NCBI RefSeq assembly: GCF_020906275.1
Contig: NZ_CP086727.1
Span: 2,852,001 to 2,916,000, forward strand
DNA from: Parasphingorhabdus litoris DSM 22379
GTDB lineage: Bacteria > Pseudomonadota > Alphaproteobacteria > Sphingomonadales > Sphingomonadaceae
Direction: 5' to 3'
Length of the DNA stretch: 64,000 nt
Part shown: piece by piece, positions 36,027-45,084 of the stretch
Numbering within the stretch: position 1 is the stretch's first letter
Layout of the letters: each line of letters opens with the position of its first letter
The notes under the pieces: model-generated
What the model saw: the letters and a program-made list of their open reading frames with translations, nothing else
What the model was told of the DNA's origin: nothing
Database searches by the model: none
Translations under genes and position numbers: made by a program

Positions 36027-36866
36027 ATGCGCGATTTCGTGAATTTACATTCTCCAACTTGGTATTTGCGCTTAGTTGGTCATGCCGGACTGGCCATGCT
36101 ATTCGCCGGCGTGCTGGCATTCTTGGCTCCATTCGGCACTTACCGCTTCGGAGGTTTTGAACGCATAGGTTACTGGACGCTTCAGATGGTGGCATGGCTC
36201 GTCCTATCGACTTTCTCCTATATGGTCCTATGGCACTTTCAGCGCATGCGCAGTCGCAGTCGCATTTCGAGACGGGCCATTTCCGCGATGTTGGCGTCGA
36301 TTCCCATGGCCTTCGTTATTGGCGTATCGAACCACGTGATGAGCGGTTGGCAGGTCAACGTCGCGGATGTCGTGGAAATATTCGTGTCGATATCCTTGAT
36401 CGGCGGTGCCTACACATTCCTTTCCGAGCGATTGATCGAGGATCGTCTGTGGAACGAAGTGAGATCAGCTACACCTAATTCGGGTGCGTTTTCATCGCCT
36501 GAAGCTCCGGCTGGATCGGCACTAACCGTCGCCAACGAAGTTCCAAGCAACCCGAAGTTAATCCAGAGCTTACCGTCTGATGTCGCAAGTGATATCCTGT
36601 GTCTGCAAGTCGAGGATCACTATGTGCGTGCGCACTCCTCCCACCGTAGTGCTATGACGCTCATGCGTTTTTCGGATGCCCTGCTAGGTGTCGACCATAT
36701 TCCGGGACTTCGGGTTCACCGGTCATGGTGGGTGGCAACCACAGCTGTGATGAATATCCATAAATCGGGGAGGACCGCACAGTTAGCCTTGTCCAACGGC
36801 CTAATCGTTCCAGTTTCCCGCCCATATCTGGCCGAGACATTGAAGCGTTGGGATATGGTAGGGTGA
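36027..36866 (+). CDS. Membrane-anchored LytTR transcriptional regulator
   Basis: 279 residues. Four hydrophobic segments in the first 145 residues (AGLAMLFAGVLAFLAPFG, LQMVAWLVLSTFSYMVLW, MLASIPMAFVIGVSNHVM, DVVEIFVSISLIGGAYTF), then a linker, then a LytTR DNA-binding domain (about 180-275) with LCLQVEDHYVRAHSS, GLRVHRSWWVATTAV and NGLIVPVSRPYLAETLK. It probably senses a membrane or periplasmic cue without a separate kinase. AAGGA lies 9 bases upstream of the ATG. Divergent to the MipA-FAH-GPH operon, its probable target. Confidence 0.9.
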   Translation: MRDFVNLHSPTWYLRLVGHAGLAMLFAGVLAFLAPFGTYRFGGFERIGYWTLQMVAWLVLSTFSYMVLWHFQRMRSRSRISRRAISAMLASIPMAFVIGVSNHVMSGWQVNVADVVEIFVSISLIGGAYTFLSERLIEDRLWNEVRSATPNSGAFSSPEAPAGSALTVANEVPSNPKLIQSLPSDVASDILCLQVEDHYVRAHSSHRSAMTLMRFSDALLGVDHIPGLRVHRSWWVATTAVMNIHKSGRTAQLALSNGLIVPVSRPYLAETLKRWDMVG

Positions 36867-37015
36867 GCAATCGTCCTGCCGCTGGACGCAACAAAACTTG
36901 GTTGGTCAAGTATAAACGCCAAAAGCAATGCCTAAGTTGGAAGCAAAATTTTCGAAGGTGGCAGAAGTCTTTTTCGATCGGAAAATCCATTAATTGGAAA
37001 GGCGACTTACAGGAC

Positions 37016-38482
37016 CTACTTAAACGGCAGATCGACTTCGATAATGCGTCGGTCGACTTTTTTGCCGCGCATAAACTCAAGAATCGTTGTTGTGACTTCT
37101 GGCGAAGACATAAAAAGATTGTGCCCGGCATTCTTTACAGTGACGGCTTGTCGGTTACGCAGCTGCGATGTTGCCTCAAGCTGGCTCTCAACATATGTCC
37201 GTCCATCAAGAGTGCCGCTAAGGACGAGCGTTGGCGTGTCGGATACAGGTTTTTCTCTAAACTGATCACCGAGATCATATTCTGGAGCGACATCGAGTAA
37301 ATGAATCGTGAAATTTAGAAATGATCCAAGCACAGCAGTTTTGGCTTCATCCTCTATTTCACTGCGACGCTCAGAAGTAATACCCGATGCTACGTCCATT
37401 ATAACCGACATCGGACGGAATGAAATTTTTGCATTCGGCTCATGCCAACGCCGTAAAAGCTCCGTTACTGGTTCAGTATCGTCCTGGTCTAACCCTCGAT
37501 AAACGGCGAGCACACTCATTGCGCGCTGCGGATCCGAGATTAGTCCCGACGCATATTGGCGCAATATACGCGACTGGATATGAACAGGAAAAGGAGCCCC
37601 CTCCTTTTGCGGTACCTCTACAAGTACCGGTGCCTTGTCGAGTTTGGCGTGAACTCTGTGCATCAAATCAACAATGTCCGGGTATTTTTTCTGCAACAAA
37701 ACGTCGGTATTAACGGCATGCTGAACACGCTGAAAATAGGCATCAGTTCGCGCTGGACGCTTAATCGTCTGATTGAGTCCTTCAACACTCGAAATCACCA
37801 CTTTCTGGATACGGTCATCCATTTCCTTGAGCGCGGCGAGTGACAAATGCGATCCGTAGGACGTTCCCCAAAGCGAGATTTTTTTAGCCCCCAGATGAAC
37901 CCTAAGGGCATCGAGATCATTAACGCTTTCAATCGTGGTGTACCCATTTAAATCGATCCCCTTGTCTTTCCAGAACCCGATACACCAACGCAGAGCCTGT
38001 TGGTTCATCGCAATATATTTCGCATCATCTAACGCCGAGGCGTCATCAATCGTAAAAGGCGACGAACATTCCGGCATGTCATTTGAAGCCCCTGTTCCGC
38101 GCTGATCAAGGGCAATGACATCACCAAATTCCCGCATTGCCATGAACAGTGGAAATCGGCGCCATTTCGCCGTCGCGATTCCAGACCCCCCGGGCCCACC
38201 GGCCAAATAGACAATTGGCGGACCGTTTTTCTTCCCAGTTGCTGGGAAGCGAACATAGCGAAGCGTTAGCATGCGGCTGTCAGGTGATGACCGGTTCTCA
38301 GGGACAACAAACGCCCCTTGGAAGGCCGCGACAGTTTTACCACTTTGCGCTTCGAAGGTGATCGGAATTTCGCCGGTTGGGGTTGCGGACGCATGTAGCG
38401 TGAAAGGTTTAATATTCGGTGGTGTAATAAGGGAGCAGGCGGAAATAAAGATAAGGCTGGTTAAGCCCGGCAACAGTTTCAT
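37016..38482 (-). CDS. Secreted lipoprotein alpha/beta hydrolase (tripeptidyl/prolyl aminopeptidase type)
   Basis: 488 residues from the ATG at 38482, with GGAG nine bases upstream; the open frame extends 73 codons further but without protein-like sequence. Lipobox IFISACS gives a lipoprotein. The hydrolase fold has the oxyanion YLAGGPGGSG, DVIALDQRGTGAS, nucleophile Ser in LWGTSYGSHLSLAAL, Asp in LVLSGTLDGRTY, and His in KNAGHNLFMSSPE with a TAP-like C-terminal part. Known relatives cleave N-terminal residues or tripeptides from peptides. Peptide or ester hydrolysis in the periplasm is inferred. All three catalytic residues are present, in contrast with the LuxR fusion. Confidence 0.88.
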   Translation of the reverse strand: MKLLPGLTSLIFISACSLITPPNIKPFTLHASATPTGEIPITFEAQSGKTVAAFQGAFVVPENRSSPDSRMLTLRYVRFPATGKKNGPPIVYLAGGPGGSGIATAKWRRFPLFMAMREFGDVIALDQRGTGASNDMPECSSPFTIDDASALDDAKYIAMNQQALRWCIGFWKDKGIDLNGYTTIESVNDLDALRVHLGAKKISLWGTSYGSHLSLAALKEMDDRIQKVVISSVEGLNQTIKRPARTDAYFQRVQHAVNTDVLLQKKYPDIVDLMHRVHAKLDKAPVLVEVPQKEGAPFPVHIQSRILRQYASGLISDPQRAMSVLAVYRGLDQDDTEPVTELLRRWHEPNAKISFRPMSVIMDVASGITSERRSEIEDEAKTAVLGSFLNFTIHLLDVAPEYDLGDQFREKPVSDTPTLVLSGTLDGRTYVESQLEATSQLRNRQAVTVKNAGHNLFMSSPEVTTTILEFMRGKKVDRRIIEVDLPFK

Positions 38483-38621
38483 GATCATCGACTCCGAAAG
38501 GAAAGATTGAGCCTTCGATTGCCTTTTGACATCACGGCCAAAAGACCAGAACTGCTGGGCGGTACTGTTTACTGTGCGAACGGTTATATTCGGCAGCTTT
38601 GAGATCGTGTACGGATTAAGC

Positions 38622-38957
38622 ATGTTCAAGTTGGTTTTCGCTATTTTTCTTGCGCTGTTGTCAAATCCAGCCGCAGCATTCGCCCAGGGTCTGGAATTCA
38701 TTTCAATCGACTCTCAGCCTATCGTCATATGTCCGGCAAGCGTTTTCGAAAGTGAGCCGCCGGAATTTACCGCCGAAAACTGCCAAACCGTTTCTGCTTC
38801 CACGATCAACTCACACCGACGCTTTATCTGGATAGGTGCAAAGGAAAAACATGTCCGCTTTTTGGGACAACAGTTGTTGCTGCCAATCAACTGGCGACCC
38901 ATTTTTAGAATTTCCGTTTCCGGTCGAAACTATGCTCCAGCTGCCATGCCTCTTTAG
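38622..38957 (+). CDS. Short exported protein, possibly truncated
   Basis: 111 residues from MFKLVFAIFLALLSNPAAAFA, a clear signal peptide with cut after FAQ. The mature part has two Cys (VICPAS, AENCQTV) and an RRFIWIGAK strand, then ends in a run that looks out of register (FRISVSGRNYAPAAMPL). The N-terminal pattern recalls the exported sensor part of larger GGDEF or histidine-kinase proteins, so this could be a broken 5' end. This is a weak suggestion; no family was recognised. Confidence 0.4.
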   Translation: MFKLVFAIFLALLSNPAAAFAQGLEFISIDSQPIVICPASVFESEPPEFTAENCQTVSASTINSHRRFIWIGAKEKHVRFLGQQLLLPINWRPIFRISVSGRNYAPAAMPL

Positions 38958-39160
38958 GAATACGCATCGCCCCTGCTCCTGGCTACAACTGGGGGTGAAT
39001 GCTGTTCTCTGAATCAAGGCACATTCGGTCTTTCGCATATTCCAGAATAGCCCGAAATTCGCGACAAGTATGTCGATGTGTCCATGGCGTTGGCATCTGA
39101 CCAAGTCCCCTCCGCCGGCGGTTAGATAAAAGTGGTGTTTAGTAGCTTGACCATCATCCT

Positions 39161-39186
39161 TATCATGGATAAAAAATATCCGCGAA
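39161..39186 (+). promoter_or_regulatory. Rrf2-type palindrome upstream of HD gene
   Basis: ATGGATAAAAAATATCC: arms GGATA and TATCC around five A, with TATCATG before. It matches sites at 43852, 46236 and 49678, the last preceding the Rrf2 regulator gene. It is about 160 bases before the HD gene start. The preceding stretch 38958-39160 shows no gene. Confidence 0.6.
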
Positions 39187-39343
39187 TCATGTAAAATGTC
39201 AAATGATGCTTGGCGACAAAGGGAACGGGATGATGACGGCGCGCTCGTAGCTGTGCATTTGGAGATGCCAATATGCATCACTACTCGGGGCTATCTCCAG
39301 TAGCCGAGCTCAGGTGAATATCGAACGAAAGGAAAGGCGTGGC

Positions 39344-40129
39344 ATGCCAAAAGTCGGAACATTGGATTGGGCAAAGAAAACCGATGGGATCCTCTCGCGC
39401 GCCGAATATGTAGGCTTGCACAAGCAGCTCATCACGTTGCAATTCAAGGAGTTTCGGGCCTGGCTCTCGTCGAAGGGCTTTGGTCGATCGAAGCCGTTAG
39501 ATTTTGATCTGGATGATATCATTATTCCAGATTCAAGCATCGCACTTCAGACTGACGAGTTGGTACGAGACATGTCCAGCTCACCTCTGCACAGCCACTG
39601 CGTAAGAACATATATTTGGGGGTATCTGCTAGGCAAACAGGCCGAACTCAAATTTGATCCTGAGATTTTCTACATTGCAAGCATCTTGCATGATTTGGGG
39701 CTGGTTGAGCCCCATGTCCAGAAATCCAGCTGTGCGTGTTTTGCCGTGACGGGAGCACAAAAGGCTGAAGAGTTTCTGCTATCTGCCAGCTGGGACACGG
39801 ACAAAATCAGCAAGGTGTTTGAGGCAATTAGCCTGCATCTCAATCTTGATGTCCGTGCCGTGGATCATTTCCCAGAGGCTGAGATGCTAGCCAACGGGGC
39901 GCATCTTGATGTTGTTGGCTCTCATTATCGTCGGCTTTCGAAACAAACAGTAGATGCTGTCATTCGGCGATTTCCGCGTGATGGGTTTCTGGCTGACATC
40001 AAGGGTCACATTGAAACGCCGCATCATGCGAGGACGCGAGCCACGATGTTGAACAGGATCGGGTTCTCGAAGTTGGCAACTGGCAACCCACTCAACCGAC
40101 ATCAGGTCGAATGTATTGGTCACCTGTGA
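39344..40129 (+). CDS. HD-domain phosphohydrolase
   Basis: 261 residues from the ATG at 39344 (GGAAAGG just upstream); a GTG at 39314 would add ten residues. The HD signature is spread as HSHCVRTYIWG (first His), IASILHDLGL (His-Asp pair) and EAISLHLN (later His), giving a metal site as in predicted phosphohydrolases. The N-terminal 80 residues are unassigned and helical. Cyanamide-hydratase-like HD proteins have a similar layout; the substrate is unknown. Followed by an AhpD-like gene 52 bases downstream, so both may share the palindrome-controlled promoter. Confidence 0.8.
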   Translation: MPKVGTLDWAKKTDGILSRAEYVGLHKQLITLQFKEFRAWLSSKGFGRSKPLDFDLDDIIIPDSSIALQTDELVRDMSSSPLHSHCVRTYIWGYLLGKQAELKFDPEIFYIASILHDLGLVEPHVQKSSCACFAVTGAQKAEEFLLSASWDTDKISKVFEAISLHLNLDVRAVDHFPEAEMLANGAHLDVVGSHYRRLSKQTVDAVIRRFPRDGFLADIKGHIETPHHARTRATMLNRIGFSKLATGNPLNRHQVECIGHL

Positions 40130-40181
40130 CGGCTGAGCAAAAGCGGACTTAAGAACTGATCAACGTGAAAAGGAAATAGTC

Positions 40182-40637
40182 ATGGAAGCACGTATCGACT
40201 ACATGAAAGTCTCACCGGATTCATTTCAGGCTGTCTGGGGTCTGGAGCAATTTGTGTCACAGAAGGCAGGGATTGAGCCGCGCTTGTTGCATCTCGTGAA
40301 AATCCGTGCATCACAGATCAACGGTTGTGCCTTCTGTATCGACATGCATGTCAAAGAGGCCCGCAAAGAGGGCATTGGAGATCAATGGCTTTCTCTCATT
40401 TCAGCCTGGAAGGAATCTCCAGTCTACGATGAAAAAGAGCGGGCCGTTCTGGCGTGGACCGAGTCGCTGACGAATGTTTCTGAGACTGGTGCGCCGGATC
40501 GTGATTTTGACGCCCTGAAATCACATTTCAACGAAGAAGAGATTACCAAGCTCACCGTTGCCATCGGAACCATCAACATCTGGAACCGTATGGCTTTGGG
40601 TTTCCGCTCTCAGCACGAAGTTGATCTGACGAACTGA
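40182..40637 (+). CDS. Carboxymuconolactone decarboxylase / AhpD-like protein
   Basis: 151 residues of all-helical AhpD fold. The redox centre Cys49-x-x-Cys52 with His56 lies in NGCAFCIDMHVKEAR; downstream ERAVLAWTESLTNV and TKLTVAIGTINIWNRMALG are typical of the family. Such proteins act as peroxidase-like thiol enzymes or alkylhydroperoxidase partners. AAAGGAAATAGTC precedes the ATG. Its place behind an Rrf2-like box fits oxidative-stress control. Confidence 0.92.
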   Translation: MEARIDYMKVSPDSFQAVWGLEQFVSQKAGIEPRLLHLVKIRASQINGCAFCIDMHVKEARKEGIGDQWLSLISAWKESPVYDEKERAVLAWTESLTNVSETGAPDRDFDALKSHFNEEEITKLTVAIGTINIWNRMALGFRSQHEVDLTN

Positions 40638-41026
40638 AATATCACTAACGGGCTTTTGTGCCTCGCAGCTGTGCAAGGCACTATTAAATCAATGGATCTT
40701 TTCAAGATGTCGCACCAACACAATATAATCAACTACTTCAAATTCCCGATCAAGCATTTCAGTCCATTGGTTTTTTGCTGGATGTGCCAGAAATGTGGGC
40801 CTGACTATCTGGGGTTCAAGTGCGCTGGCGTCGACGGCGGTTTTAACAGCGAAGACGATATGCCGGTGCAGAAACTGGAAGATTTGCTCGTGCTGTTTTC
40901 CAAATGTCTGGAAGCATCGTTGACCAAACTCAAAGCAGCCGGGACAAATGAATGGCTTTTATTTTCAGCCAGATGGATAAGGATATTGTCAGTGAGCAGA
41001 GCCTTGAATCTAAATTAGCGTTGAAG
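40638..41026. other. Intergenic region with doubtful open frame
   Basis: The plus strand has an open frame from 40656 to 41018. Its middle (CWMCQKCGPDYLGFKC, then SEDDMPVQKLEDLLVLFSK) has protein-like composition and a zinc-knuckle-like Cys cluster, but no ribosome site and no family. It overlaps the VOC gene region only by noise. It could be a decayed gene. Confidence 0.25.
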
Positions 41027-41395
41027 ATGAAGATGGTAAAAAGCATATGCCCGATTTTCGCGAGATCAGATTTTGAAAAGACGTCAGTTTTCTATCGAGG
41101 GCTTGGTTTCAACGAAGTCGCGAGATTTGAAGAACAGGGATACCTAATCCTTGTTCGCGATACCGTGGAGATTCACTTCTTTAGCACTCACGATCATGAG
41201 ACTTCACAGACTTCTGATCACGATGCCTTTGTCCAGGTGGAAGATGCTCAGGCGCTTTCGTCAGAGTACGAGAAGCTGGACATGTCCTGTGAGTTTGAGA
41301 AAGCTGATAACAAGCACTGGGGCGTCTGCGAGCTAGAAATAATTGATCCAGACGGAAATCTTCTGCGCATGGGGGATGTCTCTGCCGATAGTTGA
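41027..41395 (+). CDS. VOC-family (glyoxalase/bleomycin-resistance) protein
   Basis: 122 residues from an ATG at 41027 (another ATG two codons later). Single VOC module pair: SICPIFARSDFEKTSVFYRG, LGFNEVARFEEQGYLILVRD, VEIHFFS, then AFVQVEDAQALSSEYEKLD and ELEIIDPDGNLLRMGD. The ending with D-P-D-G-N-L-L is typical of bleomycin-binding-type members. It may bind or detoxify a small electrophile or drug. The ribosome site is weak. Confidence 0.85.
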   Translation: MKMVKSICPIFARSDFEKTSVFYRGLGFNEVARFEEQGYLILVRDTVEIHFFSTHDHETSQTSDHDAFVQVEDAQALSSEYEKLDMSCEFEKADNKHWGVCELEIIDPDGNLLRMGDVSADS

Positions 41396-41658
41396 ATCGC
41401 CCTTTCGAGGCCCTCAAGAACGAGAAGCTCGATGGTTTTATCATTACCAAGTGCATCTGTCGAGCATCTGGCGTTCGAAGAATTAGTACAAGTTGCATGG
41501 GATCATGGATTGGGCCCAGACGAAAAAGCATTCAACCTTTGATGTTTGTTGGGGCGGGATGGCGATAATCTATCACTTCCATGGCTTGCAAAAATACCTG
41601 CCCGGTCGCACGCAATTTGGATGTTACCGTCATATGAATTGGACAGAAAGGAAATCGA

Positions 41659-41790
41659 ATGACGCTTTACCTGGATTTTAAGAAGCCATTGGCTATCATA
41701 GATCGGACTATCTCCAAATTCCGTGGTGGTGTGCGCCGCAATGCCAACCAGGCAATACCGCTGTTGGGAGAGAGGTTTCCAATATGCTAA
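41659..41790 (+). CDS. Possible 43-residue small protein
   Basis: Starts MTLYLDFKKPLAIIDRTI with AAAGGAAATCG before the ATG; basic, no membrane segment. It lies in the otherwise gene-poor stretch 41396-41913, whose other frames look random. No family; retained because of its good ribosome site. Confidence 0.25.
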   Translation: MTLYLDFKKPLAIIDRTISKFRGGVRRNANQAIPLLGERFPIC

Positions 41791-41913
41791 CAATGTTGGA
41801 TGGCAAGAGCGGCAATATTCTCGTCGAAAAACACAACCAAAGATTCTTTGAAATTGACCGCAACCGGTTGACCGTATGACCTGATTGCTCAAGTGGATAC
41901 AGAGAACAGAAAG

Positions 41914-42198
41914 ATGATACAAACTTCGGAAGAAATACTCGGACTTATCGAAGAGGCGATGTCCTCTACAGGCATGATTTACAAGTGCAAAAGCGATTTT
42001 TCGGCAGATTTCTGGGTATTGGATACCGGGTTACTCGGAGAGTTGGAGCAAAAGCTGGTGAATTATCAATCTGCTATCCAAATATCTGGCGATTTCAGCT
42101 CAGAAGTGGGAAATTCGGATGCGTTTCGAGACTACTTGCGTGAGGCAAAGACCTATGATCGGCCCATACAATTTGTCGACGAGAGCAACCACAAATGA
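41914..42198 (+). CDS. DUF4180 family protein
   Basis: 94 residues from MIQTSEEIL (a GTG at 41893 would add seven). The DUF4180 pattern is visible: ADFWVLDTGLLGELEQKLVN, then YQSAIQISGDFSS, then FRDYLREAKTYDRPIQFVDE. This family is small, soluble and of unknown function, often found near stress-type or MarR-regulated genes. It precedes the glycosyltransferase gene by 97 bases. Confidence 0.75.
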   Translation: MIQTSEEILGLIEEAMSSTGMIYKCKSDFSADFWVLDTGLLGELEQKLVNYQSAIQISGDFSSEVGNSDAFRDYLREAKTYDRPIQFVDESNHK

Positions 42199-42295
42199 TG
42201 TGGCTATTCGAATATCACGCCACGCCAAGTTCCAGAGCTGGGCCCCAATTTTCGTACGTGTTTGATATTATGCTGCTTGGGCTAGGTAAGCGCAA

Positions 42296-43585
42296 ATGAA
42301 AATTCTTATTTTGACATATGGTACGCGAGGTGATGTCCAACCGTTCATTGCGCTTTCAAAAGCGCTACAAGAGGACGGCCACTCAGTGACTTTGGCGACA
42401 GCATCGCGCTTTGCCCCTTTGGTCGCCACACACGATGTCAATTTCGCGCCGCTTGGCGACGGCTTGCTCAGCATCATCGATACCCAACAGGGCCGCCAGG
42501 CGATGGAGGGTGCAAACGGCTTTCTGGGGATGATCAAGACCAATCTGAAGCTGATGAAGCGTGTCAAACCACTTCAGGCCGAACTCGTGCAGGACTGTTG
42601 GGACGTTGCTGAAAAAGTTCGCCCTGATCTTATCGTGTTTCATCCAAAGGCCTTCGCCGCCTATGCGATATCGGAGCGAATGAAGGTGCCTTTGGTAATG
42701 GCATTGCTGATTCCGATGCTGGTTCCAACGAATACCACAGCGCATCTCGGGTTTCCCAAGCTCAAGCTCGGTCGACTCTACAACAGGCTGACCCACCAAG
42801 CTGTTCAGCTACTCATGCGTATGCCCGCGAGAAAGACATTGAACCACTGGCGCACCAGTCATGGCTTTGGAAAACAGCCACTAGAGTTGTTTAAAGATGG
42901 GACGGGCGCGCAGATCCCAATCGTCGCGGGCTTCAGCGAAGCGGTTATCGACCGGCCCGCCGACTGGCCACCCAATCTATTCATGGGAGGGTTCTGGTTT
43001 CTACAAAGCAATGTCACAGACGCCTTGTCTGAAGAAGTCGAGACGTTCCTGAACGAAGGCGACCCACCCATTTGCTTCGGATTTGGCTCAATGGTTGGTT
43101 CTGATCCGATGCGCCTGCGAAAAACGATCCTGGGCGCGCTTGAAGAGACCGGCCAACGGGGACTGATTCTGTCAGGCTGGGGGGGCGTGCCCAAAGGACA
43201 AACGCATGATCTCGTGCTTGAAGTCAACTCTGCACCACACGATCTTTTGCTTCCCCGCGTTCTGGCAATGGTCCATCACGGCGGAGCGGGAACAACTGCG
43301 GCCGCACTGCGAGCCGGAGTTTCGCAAATCATCATTCCGTTCATGGGCGACCAACCATTTTGGGGACAGCGTATGAAGGAACTAGGCGTGGCGCCAGATC
43401 CAATTCGCCAAAAGGACCTGACGATCACAAACCTCAAAGGAGCGCTTGATCGCATCGTCAATGAACCATCGTTTTACGTTTCTGCCCTAAAGCTGAGTAA
43501 AACCATCAAATCAGAAAATGGCGGGCAGGATGCAGCCAGTTTCATCAAGAGGGTTTGGGCAGAGCGTTCGAGCAGGTCGGCATGA
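42296..43585 (+). CDS. GT1 family glycosyltransferase (UGT/sterol glucosyltransferase type)
   Basis: 429 residues, GT-B fold. The N-terminal domain opens with ILILTYGTRGDVQPFIALSK, typical of sterol/macrolide glucosyltransferases, and the C-terminal domain has GFGSMVGSD and the donor-site block HHGGAGTTAAALRAGVSQII followed by PFMGDQPFWGQR. It transfers a sugar, probably from a UDP donor, to a lipid or small hydrophobic molecule such as a hopanoid, carotenoid or drug. No pathway neighbours define the acceptor. Confidence 0.92.
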   Translation: MKILILTYGTRGDVQPFIALSKALQEDGHSVTLATASRFAPLVATHDVNFAPLGDGLLSIIDTQQGRQAMEGANGFLGMIKTNLKLMKRVKPLQAELVQDCWDVAEKVRPDLIVFHPKAFAAYAISERMKVPLVMALLIPMLVPTNTTAHLGFPKLKLGRLYNRLTHQAVQLLMRMPARKTLNHWRTSHGFGKQPLELFKDGTGAQIPIVAGFSEAVIDRPADWPPNLFMGGFWFLQSNVTDALSEEVETFLNEGDPPICFGFGSMVGSDPMRLRKTILGALEETGQRGLILSGWGGVPKGQTHDLVLEVNSAPHDLLLPRVLAMVHHGGAGTTAAALRAGVSQIIIPFMGDQPFWGQRMKELGVAPDPIRQKDLTITNLKGALDRIVNEPSFYVSALKLSKTIKSENGGQDAASFIKRVWAERSSRSA

Positions 43586-43788
43586 TCGATGCTCATCGCT
43601 TCAGCCGCGTCCTTAACGCCCTTTCCCGAATACTGCAGTCATCCGCGCTACCGATAGCGATTGGCTTCATTTTCACTGGTTTTCGAGCCCTGATGATCCA
43701 ATTCCTTCAGCAAAGCTCTGGCGGTGCCGATTACAGACGTTTCACGGCGTTCAACGTTGTCTATGACCACAGCTGGTTCGAACCCTAA
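43582..43788 (+). CDS. Possible small protein coupled to glycosyltransferase
   Basis: 68-codon frame whose ATG overlaps the glycosyltransferase stop as ATGA. It contains one hydrophobic stretch (ALPIAIGFIFTGFRALMI) and no recognised family. The overlap suggests coupling but may be chance. Confidence 0.3.
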   Translation: MIDAHRFSRVLNALSRILQSSALPIAIGFIFTGFRALMIQFLQQSSGGADYRRFTAFNVVYDHSWFEP

Positions 43789-43851
43789 ATTTTCGTAACC
43801 AATGTGTTGGTCGCAGGTGTCATCATATTGCAGTTGAAGGCAAACATATTT

Positions 43852-43874
43852 ATAGACAAAAAATATCTATGATA
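43852..43874 (+). promoter_or_regulatory. Rrf2-type palindrome upstream of quinone reductase gene
   Basis: ATAGACAAAAAATATCTATGATA: arms TAGACA and TATCTA around the A-rich centre, followed by ATGATA as in the sites at 46236 and 49678. It ends 36 bases before the start codon, so it would overlap the core promoter. Confidence 0.55.
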
Positions 43875-43909
43875 TGCTTTAGTCAATCATCCTGATCAGG
43901 ACACCCAAG

Positions 43910-44482
43910 ATGCACTCACTTGTTGTGGTTTCACACCCCAATCCCAATTCACTCACGCACGCGGTTGCGCACACGATCATGGCTGAGATGAAAGGTCTGC
44001 AACGCAGCGTTGAACTCGCAGATCTTCATAGAGAAGGATTTGATCCTGTATTTACGATGACCGATGTTGATGTTCATTTGGGGAAAAGCACGCTCCCTGC
44101 TGACATCGTTGCAGAGCAGAAGAGAATAGAAGGCGCTGAATCTTTGGTACTAGTATTCCCAATTTACTGGTGGTCTCTACCGGCGATGCTCAAGGGCTGG
44201 ATCGACAGAGTGTTTGTCAATGGTTGGGCTTATGATGACAGTTCCAGCGACAAATTAGTGAAAAAGCTGGAATGGTTGCCCGTCCACTGGGTCGCCCTTG
44301 CCGGCGCCGATATGCGTACATATGCACGGCACGGATATTTCGGTGCGATGAAAAGTCAGATTAGTCATGGCATCTTCGATTATTGCGGCGCCAAAGTTAA
44401 AACATCCGAGCTACTCGTCGGGGATGGCCCCGAGGCTCATTTACAGGCAGCGCGGGGGCTGGCAGCACGAATTGCAGCCTAG
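43910..44482 (+). CDS. Flavodoxin-fold NAD(P)H:quinone oxidoreductase
   Basis: 190 residues. The N-terminal VVVSHPNPNSLTHAVA phosphate loop binds FMN/FAD; LVFPIYWWSLPAMLKGWIDR is the family signature, and RHGYFGAMKSQISHGIFDYC resembles the KefF/NQO2-type C-terminal end. It reduces quinones or azo compounds by two electrons and so avoids semiquinone radicals. The palindrome at 43852 puts it in the presumed Rrf2 regulon. Monocistronic. Confidence 0.92.
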   Translation: MHSLVVVSHPNPNSLTHAVAHTIMAEMKGLQRSVELADLHREGFDPVFTMTDVDVHLGKSTLPADIVAEQKRIEGAESLVLVFPIYWWSLPAMLKGWIDRVFVNGWAYDDSSSDKLVKKLEWLPVHWVALAGADMRTYARHGYFGAMKSQISHGIFDYCGAKVKTSELLVGDGPEAHLQAARGLAARIAA

Positions 44483-44541
44483 AAAGTTGATCAAGGCTCA
44501 TCTTCATTCTGGGCTGCAAAAATGCCTGATAAAGAACAGAA

Positions 44542-44946
44542 CTAATCCTCAACCGGCCATCGCCATGCCGTTAAAACGATGGCGAGGGTGACCAAAATTT
44601 CGAATATGACAACCATCTTATAAAACGGTTCAGAGCCCGAAAATGTAAGGGCTTGCAGGCCAGTGTAAATCACACCGAATCCCACATTCGTCCACTTGCT
44701 GATCACAGGCGGCAGAGCGCAGGAAAGGTAAATCAGCAACGCCGGGATCACGAGGATCAGCGATACACTGATGAGGATCAACTCGGTAGCTTCGCCGAGC
44801 GGGCCAATGATTCCTGCGGACATGCTGTCTATCGTCCCGGGCAAGTAGAGACTGAAATAATCATTATAGATGTAGAGCCACATCAAGGCAGTCCACAAAA
44901 GCGACAGTTTGATAGGTGTCGGAATGTTGAATCTTTGTAATTGCAT
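44542..44946 (-). CDS. DUF6326-like integral membrane protein
   Basis: 134 residues from MQLQRFNI (AAAGGA upstream). Four membrane segments: LSLLWTALMWLYIYNDYFS, ATELILISVSLILVIPALLI, KWTNVGFGVIYTGLQALTF and VVIFEILVTLAIVLTAW. The YIYNDYFSLYLPG motif after TM1 is characteristic of a small membrane family seen next to redox and detoxification genes; function unknown. Convergent with the quinone reductase gene. Confidence 0.75.
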   Translation of the reverse strand: MQLQRFNIPTPIKLSLLWTALMWLYIYNDYFSLYLPGTIDSMSAGIIGPLGEATELILISVSLILVIPALLIYLSCALPPVISKWTNVGFGVIYTGLQALTFSGSEPFYKMVVIFEILVTLAIVLTAWRWPVED

Positions 44947-45084
44947 TGTTTTGAATTCCTTTCTTCTGATTTTGTAACATGGCAAGAGTTGGACTCCCGG
45001 TTTCTACAGTGCCCATAGAAATGAAGGGTTTGAGCTCACTTATACGTTCAGAACTCGTGCGTTCGGCAAGGCAGCTGCGCTCGG

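Noticed and set aside
38488..38701. Upstream extension of the lipoprotein hydrolase gene
   Set aside because: The added residues remove the signal peptide from the N-terminus; the ATG at 38482 has GGAG at good distance and restores a lipobox.
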